6,355 nucleotides of DNA from Pseudomonadota bacterium (GTDB lineage: Bacteria > Pseudomonadota > Gammaproteobacteria > Xanthomonadales > Xanthomonadaceae), in assembly GCA_023457475.1 (NCBI GenBank), contig JAEWLO010000012.1, positions 1 to 6,355 on the forward strand, read 5' to 3'. Under the pieces are notes generated by a model that saw only the letters and a program-made list of their open reading frames with translations, was not told the origin of the DNA and searched no databases. Shown here one piece after another: positions 1-5,525 of the stretch; positions within the stretch are counted from its first letter, which is position 1, and every line of letters begins with the position of its first letter. The position numbers and the translations under genes are program-made.

Positions 1-750
1 CTTGAGGGCGATGGCGGCCAGGATCACCGAACCGGCGGTCGGCGCTTCCACGTGGGCGTCCGGCAGCCAGGTATGGACCGGGAACATCGGCACCTTGACC
101 GCGAAGGCGATCAGGAACGCGAAGAAGATCCAGGTCTGTTCCTTGGCCGACAGTGGCAGTGCATACAGGTCGGCCAGCTGGAAGCTGCCGCCCTTCATGT
201 ACAGGTAGATCAGTGCCACCAGCATCAGCACCGAGCCGAGGAAGGTGTACAGGAAGAACTTCAGCGCGGCCTAGATGCGGCGCGGGCCGCCCCAGACACC
301 GATGATGAGGAACATCGGGATCAGCATCGCCTCGAAGAACACGTAGAACAGCATCGCGTCCGTTGCGGCGAAAATGCCGACGGTGACGCCTTCCAGGATC
401 AGGAAGGCGGCCACGTACTGGTTCACGCGCTTGTCGATGGCGCTCCACGCACCGATCAGGGCCAGCACCGAGACCAGGGTGGTCAGCAGGATCAGCGCGA
501 TCGCGATGCCGTCCACACCCAGGTTGTAGCCGATGTCGTAGGCGGGGATCCAGGCACGCGTCTCGACGAACTGCAGCGCGTCGTTGGACACGTCGTAGCC
601 GCTGAGCAGGAACAGGCTGGCCGCGAAGGTCAGCACTGCCACGCCCAGGGAGGCCCAGCGGGCGGTCTGGGCGTCACGGATGGCAAGGATCAGGGCACCG
701 CCGAGGATCGGCAGCCAGATGAGAACACTGAGGAGAGGCCAGTTCGACAC
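1..750 (-). pseudogene. nuoM: NADH-quinone oxidoreductase subunit M (NuoM), 5' half, interrupted by an in-frame amber stop
   Basis: NuoM is one of the three antiporter-like proton-pumping subunits of the complex I membrane arm. The start is GTG at 748-750: an in-frame TAA lies just upstream (757-759), no ATG follows nearby, and the product begins MSNWPLLSVLIWLP as in relatives. The ribosome site is weak (GGA at 761-763, AAGAAG at 753-758). Codons 1-159 encode about five membrane segments, with the conserved TM5 glutamate at residue 140 (FFEAMLIPMF; E. coli Glu144). Codon 160 is TAG (271-273). Reading on in the same frame gives AALKFFLYTFLGSVLMLVAL, then AFAVKVPMFPVHTWLPDAH with the TM7 lysine at codon 219 (E. 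coli Lys234), up to codon 250 at the edge (a lysine matching E. coli Lys265). No frameshift is present. The family is about 500 residues, so the product as read lacks most of the pump. It follows nuoL after 23 nt. Gene identity is certain; whether the stop is real is not. Confidence 0.93.
271..273 (-). other. nuoM: Premature in-frame TAG (amber) stop codon in nuoM
   Basis: On the plus strand these bases are cta, read as TAG in the nuoM frame. The residues before it are GVWGGPRRI and those after are AALKFFLYTFLGS. Related NuoM proteins have tyrosine here (RIYAALKFF pattern, recalled from the family), so a single third-position change of TAC or TAT to TAG accounts for it. The frame is open and NuoM-like on both sides, which rules out an indel as the cause. 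The change creates a CTAG tetranucleotide at 271-274. No well-placed Shine-Dalgarno sequence precedes the next in-frame ATG codons (223-225, 196-198, 85-87), so restart of a functional C-terminal part looks unlikely. Confidence 0.93.
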
Positions 751-773
751 GTCTTCTTATTCCGTACAGGTCA

Positions 774-2966
774 TCAACGCAGGTAATGCATCAGCGCGCC
801 CAGAAGGGCAATCAGGCCGATGATCATCGCGAAGGCGTAGTGATAGAGGAAACCGGATTGGGTGCGACGCAGCAGGTTGGCCGCCAGGTCGATCAGGCGA
901 GCCGAACCGTTGACCACCACACCATCGACGAGATTCGTGTCGATCGCGCGCGAAACCTTGCCCAGCTTGACGCCGCCACCGGCGAAACCGCCGATCCACA
1001 GCTTGTCGAAACCGTACTTGTTCTCCAGCACCGAGACCAGCGGCGAGAAGGTCTTGCGGGCCTTCGTCGCCAGTTCCGGCTTCCACAGGTAGAACAGCAC
1101 CGCCAGCAGGAAACCCGCGAGCGTCAGCCACACGGCCGGGCCCTTGAGCGCATGGCCCACGAAGCCGATCGGACCGTGGAACTCGGCCGCCAGCGCACCG
1201 ATGGTGTTGCGTGCCGGGTCGTAGAAATCAACGATGCCGGTGAAGAACGAGTGCACCTGGCCCGGGACGCCGCCTTCGGCGTGGTCACCCGCCCAGTCGG
1301 TGCCGTACAGCATCGGACCGATGCTGAAGAAACCGATCACGATCGACGGAATCGCCAGCAGGATCAGCGGCAGGGTGACCACCCACGGGGTTTCATGCGG
1401 TTCATGCGGACCGTGGCCGTGGCCGTGGCCGTGGTCATCGTGATGTGCGTCGGCGTGATGCGCATCGCCAGCATGATGGTCGTCATGGCCATGACCATGA
1501 CCCTCGTCATGATGCACATCGCGGAACCGTTCCTTGCCATGGAAGGTCAGGAACAGCAGGCGGAAGCTGTAGAAGCTGGTGACGATGACACCACCCAGAA
1601 CGGCCCAGTAACCGTAGGTTGCCACCCAGCTCGACGAGAATTCGGCGTGGTGCTTGGCTGCCTCGATGATGGTGTCCTTGGAGTAGAAGCCGGAGAAGAA
1701 CGGCGTACCGACCAGGGCCAGCGTACCGATCCACATGGTGATGAAGGTGATCGGCATGTACTTGCGCAGGCCGCCCATCTTGCGCATGTCCTGCTCGTGG
1801 TGCATGGCGATGATCACCGAGCCCGCGCCGAGGAACAGCAGCGCCTTGAAGAAGGCGTGGGTCATCAGGTGGAACACGGCTGCCGAGTAGGCCGACACGC
1901 CCAGCGCCACGGTCATGTAGCCCAGCTGCGACAGCGTGGAGTACGCGACAACGCGCTTGATGTCGTTCTGCACGATGCCGATCAGGCCGGTGAAGAACGC
2001 GGTGGTGGCACCGATGAACAGCACGAAGTTCAGCGCGGTCTGCGACAGCTCGAACAGCGGCGACATGCGGGTGACCATGAAGATGCCCGCGGTGACCATG
2101 GTGGCGGCGTGGATCAGCGCCGAAATCGGGGTCGGGCCTTCCATCGAATCCGGCAGCCAGACGTGCAGCGGCACCTGGGCGGACTTGCCCATCGCGCCGA
2201 TGAACAGGCAGATGCAGATGATGGTCGCCACGGACCACACCACCGGCTCGGACAGCACGTTGATTTCGGTCAGGCCGAACAGGTTGATCGTGCCCGACCA
2301 CACCTGCAGCTGCGCTTCCGGGTGGCCGAGGATCGAGGCCTGGGAGAACACGGTGGCGTAATCAAGCGTGCCGAACACCCACAACACGCCGGCGATGCCG
2401 AGGATGAAGCCGAAGTCGCCGACGCGGTTGACCAGGAACGCCTTCATGTTGGCGAAGATCGCCGTCGGGCGCTTGAACCAGAAACCGATCAACAGGTACG
2501 ACACCAGGCCCACCGCTTCCCAGCCGAAGAACAGCTGCAGGAAGTTGTTGCTCATCACCAGGGTGAGCATCGAGAAGGTGAACAGCGAGATGTAGCTGAA
2601 GAAGCGCTGGTAACCCGGGTCTTCTTCCATGTAGCCGATGGTGTAGATGTGGACCAGCAGCGACACGAAAGTCACCACCACCATCATCATCGCGGTCAGC
2701 TTGTCGACCATGAAACCGACATGTGCCGAGTACTGGCCAACCTCAAAGAACGTGTAGACGTTCTGGTTGAACGGCTGCGCCCCGCCCCACAGCAGCTGGT
2801 AGAACACGTAGCTGGACAGCGCGCAGCTGACCGCGACCCCCAGAATGGTGACGGTCTGCGCGCCAAGGCGCCCGACCTGACGACCGAACAGGCCGGCGAT
2901 GATGCTGCCGATCAGCGGTGCGAGCACCACTGCGATCAACAGACTCTTGGAGAGAGTGATTTCCAT
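774..2966 (-). CDS. nuoL: NADH-quinone oxidoreductase subunit L (NuoL), with His-rich insertion
   Basis: NuoL is the distal antiporter-like proton pump of complex I and carries the long lateral helix that runs along the membrane arm. The 730-residue product is complete, from ATG at 2964-2966 to TGA at 774-776. Conserved pump residues are visible: Glu150 in FFGWEAVGLVSYLLIGFW (E. coli Glu144), Lys261 in GAMGKSAQVPLHVWLPDSME (E. coli Lys229), His370 and Lys374 in THAFFKALLFLGAGS (E. coli Lys342), and Lys430 in GFYSKDTI (E. coli Lys399). It is over 100 residues longer than E. coli NuoL (613). Part of the excess is a 40-residue hydrophilic stretch with 17 histidines at residues 485-524; more lies in residues 555-610, before the C-terminal membrane segment and the lateral-helix region. 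It starts 7 nt after the nuoK stop; an AAGGG in the nuoK end, about 11 nt upstream, may serve as ribosome site. Lateral helix limits are inferred, not seen. Confidence 0.98.
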   Translation of the reverse strand: MEITLSKSLLIAVVLAPLIGSIIAGLFGRQVGRLGAQTVTILGVAVSCALSSYVFYQLLWGGAQPFNQNVYTFFEVGQYSAHVGFMVDKLTAMMMVVVTFVSLLVHIYTIGYMEEDPGYQRFFSYISLFTFSMLTLVMSNNFLQLFFGWEAVGLVSYLLIGFWFKRPTAIFANMKAFLVNRVGDFGFILGIAGVLWVFGTLDYATVFSQASILGHPEAQLQVWSGTINLFGLTEINVLSEPVVWSVATIICICLFIGAMGKSAQVPLHVWLPDSMEGPTPISALIHAATMVTAGIFMVTRMSPLFELSQTALNFVLFIGATTAFFTGLIGIVQNDIKRVVAYSTLSQLGYMTVALGVSAYSAAVFHLMTHAFFKALLFLGAGSVIIAMHHEQDMRKMGGLRKYMPITFITMWIGTLALVGTPFFSGFYSKDTIIEAAKHHAEFSSSWVATYGYWAVLGGVIVTSFYSFRLLFLTFHGKERFRDVHHDEGHGHGHDDHHAGDAHHADAHHDDHGHGHGHGPHEPHETPWVVTLPLILLAIPSIVIGFFSIGPMLYGTDWAGDHAEGGVPGQVHSFFTGIVDFYDPARNTIGALAAEFHGPIGFVGHALKGPAVWLTLAGFLLAVLFYLWKPELATKARKTFSPLVSVLENKYGFDKLWIGGFAGGGVKLGKVSRAIDTNLVDGVVVNGSARLIDLAANLLRRTQSGFLYHYAFAMIIGLIALLGALMHYLR
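1395..1514 (-). repeat. His-rich low-complexity coding repeat inside nuoL
   Basis: This stretch encodes NuoL residues 485-524, a run of His, Asp, Gly and Ala with 17 His in 40 residues (HHDE, GHGHGH, DDHH, AHHADAHH, GHGHGHG patterns). At the DNA level the part at 1411-1434 is four perfect tandem copies of the hexamer ccgtgg on the plus strand, and 1485-1502 is a looser run of atg-gcc/atg-acc triplets. The reading frame stays open throughout. It sits in a loop between membrane segments, after RLLFLTFHGKERFRD and before TPWVVTLPLILLAIP. Metal binding is a plausible property of such sequence, but no role is demonstrated by the sequence; length polymorphism by slippage is likely. Confidence 0.9.
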
Positions 2967-2973
2967 CTACGGT

Positions 2974-3279
2974 TCAGCCCTTCAGCGAATCGACTTCGCC
3001 GACATTGATGGTGCGGCGGGTACGGAACAGGGTTACCAGGATCGCGAGGCCGATGGCGGCTTCGGCCGCGGCCACGGTCAGGATGAAGAAGACGAACAGC
3101 TGGCCGGCCGTGTCGCCCAGTTCACGCGAGAACCCGACAAAATTGATGTTGACCGACAGCAGCATCAACTCGATGGACATCAACAGCACGATGATGTTCT
3201 TGCGGTTGAGGAAGATGCCGGCAAGGCTGATGCAGAACAGCAGCGCGCCCAGCGCCAGCAGGTGGCCGAGGGTGATCAT
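2974..3279 (-). CDS. nuoK: NADH-quinone oxidoreductase subunit K (NuoK)
   Basis: NuoK is a small three-helix membrane subunit of complex I, homologous to MrpC/ND4L, that contributes to the proton channel next to NuoJ and NuoN. The product is 101 residues, the normal family length. The two membrane glutamates essential in E. coli (Glu36, Glu72) correspond to Glu37 in LLMSIELMLLSVNINFVGFS and Glu73 in VAAAEAAIGLAILV. Three hydrophobic segments lie at roughly residues 4-24, 29-50 and 61-85, followed by a short charged tail. The ATG overlaps the nuoJ stop as ATGA (3276-3279), which suggests translational coupling, and a strong GAGGAG ribosome site is placed 8 nt upstream inside nuoJ. Confidence 0.98.
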   Translation of the reverse strand: MITLGHLLALGALLFCISLAGIFLNRKNIIVLLMSIELMLLSVNINFVGFSRELGDTAGQLFVFFILTVAAAEAAIGLAILVTLFRTRRTINVGEVDSLKG

Positions 3280-3935
3280 GGAGCGCTCTCCTCGTTGGGC
3301 GCGGGCTTGGTCAGGGTATGCACGACCGGCTTTTCGGCGTCCATCTTGACCACGCGCAGGCGGTCGCTGCCCTTGACCATGGTCTGTTCGGTCGGGTTCT
3401 GGGTCTTGAGGCCCTCACGGCGACGCAGGGTCAGCATGACGGCGGCAACCACGGCCACGGTCAGGATGACGGCGGCGAACTCGAACGGCAGCAGGTATTC
3501 GGTGAACAGGCTGCGGGCCAGCCAGGTGATGTTGGAGCTGTCTGCGGCGAGCGCCGCGGCGTTGTCGGCCGGGAACGGGTTGACCGCCCTGCCCTTCACG
3601 CCGATCAGCACGACCATCTGCACCAGCATGGTGACCGCGACCACCAGCCCGATCGGCAGGTAGCGCACCCAGCCTTCACGCAGGTTGTTGTCGTCGATGT
3701 CGAGCATCATCACCACGAACAGGAACAGCACCATGACCGCGCCGACATAGACCAGCACCAGGGCCACGCCCAGGAACTCGGCCCCGACCAGCAGCCACAC
3801 GCAGGCCACGGAGAAGAAGGTCAGGATCAGGCACAGCACGGCATACACCGGATTGCGCACGCTGATCACCGCCGCGGCGGAAATGCCCGCCACGATGGAG
3901 AAGACCCAGAAACTGATATTTACCCAATCCATCAT
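3276..3935 (-). CDS. nuoJ: NADH-quinone oxidoreductase subunit J (NuoJ)
   Basis: NuoJ (ND6 homologue) is a five-helix membrane subunit of complex I next to NuoK and NuoA; its third helix carries a pi-bulge thought to change shape during coupling. That helix is recognisable as LVLVYVGAVMVLFLFVVMML, with Tyr63 in the position of the conserved E. coli Tyr59. Hydrophobic segments lie at about residues 7-25, 30-50, 55-78, 92-113 and 150-170. The C-terminal 50 residues (from RRREGL) are hydrophilic and charged. Two ATGs stand side by side (3933-3935 and 3930-3932). The GAGGT ribosome site lies 3 nt from the first and 6 nt from the second, so the second, giving 218 residues starting MDWVN, is the likelier start. 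The gene begins 6 nt after the nuoI stop and overlaps nuoK by 4 nt. Confidence 0.97.
   Translation of the reverse strand: MMDWVNISFWVFSIVAGISAAAVISVRNPVYAVLCLILTFFSVACVWLLVGAEFLGVALVLVYVGAVMVLFLFVVMMLDIDDNNLREGWVRYLPIGLVVAVTMLVQMVVLIGVKGRAVNPFPADNAAALAADSSNITWLARSLFTEYLLPFEFAAVILTVAVVAAVMLTLRRREGLKTQNPTEQTMVKGSDRLRVVKMDAEKPVVHTLTKPAPNEESAP
3288..3293 (-). promoter_or_regulatory. Ribosome binding site of nuoK within the end of nuoJ
   Basis: The minus strand reads GAGGAG, a strong Shine-Dalgarno match, 8 nt before the nuoK ATG at 3277-3279. It lies inside the last codons of nuoJ, so nuoK can be started both by re-initiation at the ATGA overlap and by direct ribosome binding. It supports the ATG chosen for nuoK. 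Confidence 0.75.
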
Positions 3936-3938
3936 GCG

Positions 3939-3943
3939 ACCTC
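3939..3943 (-). promoter_or_regulatory. Ribosome binding site of nuoJ, favouring the second ATG
   Basis: The minus strand reads GAGGT, overlapping the nuoI stop codon (TGA at 3942-3944). The distance is 3 nt to the first ATG (3933-3935), which is too short for efficient initiation, and 6 nt to the second (3930-3932), which is normal. Confidence 0.6.
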
Positions 3944-4433
3944 AGCGGAAAGCGGCATCGGCGGCGCGACGCTCGGCGATTTCGGCTTCAAGCCGATCAC
4001 CGATGGCCAGCAGCTGCGGCTTGGTAACGATGTTCTCGCCACGGTTCTCGAAGTGGTACTCGAGAATGTGGGTCTCGACGATCGAGTCCACCGGGCAGCT
4101 TTCCTCACAGAAGCCGCAGAAGATGCACTTGAACAGGTCGATGTCGTAGCGGGTGGTACGGCGGGTGCCGTCTTCGCGCTTGGCCGAGTCGATGGTGATG
4201 GCCAGTGCCGGGCACACCGCTTCGCACAGTTTGCAGGCGATGCAGCGCTCTTCACCGTTGGGATACCGGCGCAGGGCGTGCAGGCCGCGGAAGCGCGGCG
4301 ACTGCGGGAACTTCTCCATCGGGTACATCAGCGTGTACTTCGGCTTGAAGGTGTACTTCAGCGTCAGCCACAGGCCGCCGAGCAGCTCGAGCAGCAGCAG
4401 GCTTTTGAAGTAATGGGTAATTCTGTTCATCAC
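3942..4433 (-). CDS. nuoI: NADH-quinone oxidoreductase subunit I (NuoI), 2x[4Fe-4S] ferredoxin-type
   Basis: NuoI (TYKY homologue) holds iron-sulfur clusters N6a and N6b, which pass electrons from the peripheral arm to cluster N2 and quinone. Both cluster motifs are intact: CIACKLCEAVCP with Cys64, 67, 70 and 74, and CIFCGFCEESCP with Cys103, 106, 109 and 113. The N-terminal 35 residues form an amphipathic, hydrophobic anchor (SLLLLELLGGLWLTLKYTF) followed by the conserved region up to RFRGLHALRRYPNGEERC. The length of 162-163 residues is typical. Two starts are possible: GTG at 4431-4433, directly abutting the nuoH stop, or ATG at 4428-4430. The AGAAGGG site is 7 nt from the GTG and 10 nt from the ATG; I favour ATG because it gives the usual MNRITHYFKS start, but the spacing does not decide it. 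Confidence 0.98.
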   Translation of the reverse strand: MMNRITHYFKSLLLLELLGGLWLTLKYTFKPKYTLMYPMEKFPQSPRFRGLHALRRYPNGEERCIACKLCEAVCPALAITIDSAKREDGTRRTTRYDIDLFKCIFCGFCEESCPVDSIVETHILEYHFENRGENIVTKPQLLAIGDRLEAEIAERRAADAAFR

Positions 4434-5525
4434 TTAGACGCCCTTCTGGATCACGCCGTAGAACACCATCAACGCGGTCACTGCAATCCACGCGATGGTG
4501 AGCGGGATGAAGACCTTCCAGCCCAGACGCATGATCTGGTCATAACGGAAGCGCGGGAAGCTGGCACGGAACCAGATGTAGGCACTGGCGAAGAAGAACA
4601 CCTTCACGAACAGCCACGGCGCACCGCCCTTCCAGACCCAGTCGATCCACGGCGAGATGTCCGCGGTGACCCAGCCCTGGATCGGGCTCAGCCAGCCACC
4701 CAGGAAGAAGATCGAGATCAGGAAGCTGATCAGGATCATGTTGGCGTATTCGGCCAGGAAGAACAGCGCGAACGCACCGCCGGAGTACTCGACCATGTGG
4801 CCGGCGACGATTTCCGATTCGCCTTCCACCACGTCGAACGGCGCGCGGTTGGTTTCGGCGACGCCGGACACCCAGTACACGACGAACAGCGGGAACAGCG
4901 GAATCAGGAACCAGTCGAAGAAGCCGGAGCTGCCGGCCTGCGCCATCACGATGTTGCTGAGGTTCAGGCTGCCCGACGCGATCATCACACCAACCAGGGC
5001 GAAGCCCATGGCGATATCGTAGCTGATCATCTGCGCCGAAGCGCGCATGGCACCCAGGAAGGCATACTTCGAGTTGGACGCCCAGCCGGCCAGGATGATG
5101 CCGTAGATGCCCAGCGAGGTCATTGCCAGCAGGTACAGCAGACCGGCGTTGGCGTTGGACAGCACGATCTGCGCGTCGAAGGGCACCACCGACCAGGCCG
5201 CGAAGGCCGGGGCCAGGGTGATCAGCGGAGCCAGCACGAAGATCGCCTTGTGCGAGCTGGCCGGCTGGATGATTTCCTTGAACAGCAGTTTGAAGACGTC
5301 GGCGAAGGCCTGGAAGATGCCCATGCCCACGTACATCGGGCCGTGGCGGACGTGCATCCAGCCGATCAGCTTGCGTTCCCAGACCACGAAGAAAGCCACC
5401 GAGATGATCACCGGCATGGCGATCACCAGGATCTTCAGGATGATCCAGATCAGCGCGCCGATTTCACCGAGGCCGAGCAGCCACTGGTGCAGCGGGTCCA
5501 CCGCGTTCAACAGCATTTCGTTCAT
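4434..5525 (-). CDS. nuoH: NADH-quinone oxidoreductase subunit H (NuoH)
   Basis: NuoH (ND1 homologue) is the membrane subunit that forms much of the quinone chamber and links it to the proton pumps. The 363-residue product is complete. Family signatures are present: VVWERKLIGWMHVRHGP at about residues 47-63, the quinone-site segment with SKYAFLGAMRASAQMISYD at 152-170, and the acidic loop AETNRAPFDVVEGESEIVAG at 223-242 with Glu224, Asp231, Glu234, Glu236 and Glu238. About eight hydrophobic segments can be drawn, starting at residue 24 and ending with FIPLTIAWIAVTALMVFYGV. The loop after RHGP reads MYVG where many families have an N-R-V-G type sequence. The ATG at 5523-5525 overlaps the nuoG stop as ATGA; only a weak GGTGG precedes it, so translation is probably coupled to nuoG. 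Confidence 0.98.
   Translation of the reverse strand: MNEMLLNAVDPLHQWLLGLGEIGALIWIILKILVIAMPVIISVAFFVVWERKLIGWMHVRHGPMYVGMGIFQAFADVFKLLFKEIIQPASSHKAIFVLAPLITLAPAFAAWSVVPFDAQIVLSNANAGLLYLLAMTSLGIYGIILAGWASNSKYAFLGAMRASAQMISYDIAMGFALVGVMIASGSLNLSNIVMAQAGSSGFFDWFLIPLFPLFVVYWVSGVAETNRAPFDVVEGESEIVAGHMVEYSGGAFALFFLAEYANMILISFLISIFFLGGWLSPIQGWVTADISPWIDWVWKGGAPWLFVKVFFFASAYIWFRASFPRFRYDQIMRLGWKVFIPLTIAWIAVTALMVFYGVIQKGV
4441..4447 (-). promoter_or_regulatory. Ribosome binding site of nuoI within the end of nuoH
   Basis: The minus strand reads AGAAGGG in the last codons of nuoH, 7 nt before the GTG at 4431-4433 and 10 nt before the ATG at 4428-4430. Either could be used, so the exact first residue of NuoI remains open by one codon. 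Confidence 0.6.

Noticed and set aside
271..273. TAG as a recoded pyrrolysine codon or programmed readthrough site.
   Set aside because: Pyrrolysine use is not expected in this kind of organism or family, the residue is a plain tyrosine in relatives, and no structured element or special context is visible downstream. A point mutation or sequence error is simpler.
1..273. nuoM as a naturally split gene with a separate second cistron.
   Set aside because: No start codon with a ribosome site follows the stop, and the break falls between helices 5 and 6 at a single codon with no gap or overlap.
751..773. The 23-nt nuoL-nuoM gap as a site for a terminator or promoter.
   Set aside because: It is too short and shows no inverted repeat with a T-run and no -35/-10 pair; it holds only the weak nuoM ribosome site.
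52..786. A 244-codon open frame on the plus strand opposite nuoM, suggesting a gene that replaces the broken nuoM.
   Set aside because: Its composition is that of an antisense shadow, and the minus-strand frame shows clear NuoM motifs on both sides of the stop.
1411..1434. The ccgtgg tandem copies as a regulatory repeat or a CRISPR fragment.
   Set aside because: The units are six bases, contiguous without spacers and in frame, encoding Gly-His repeats of NuoL.
786..3008. A 740-codon open frame on the plus strand opposite nuoL and nuoK.
   Set aside because: It is fully antisense to two well-recognised genes, rich in Arg, Gln, Asp and His with no recognisable domain. It arises because GC-rich codon use on the minus strand avoids the triplets that would give plus-strand stops.
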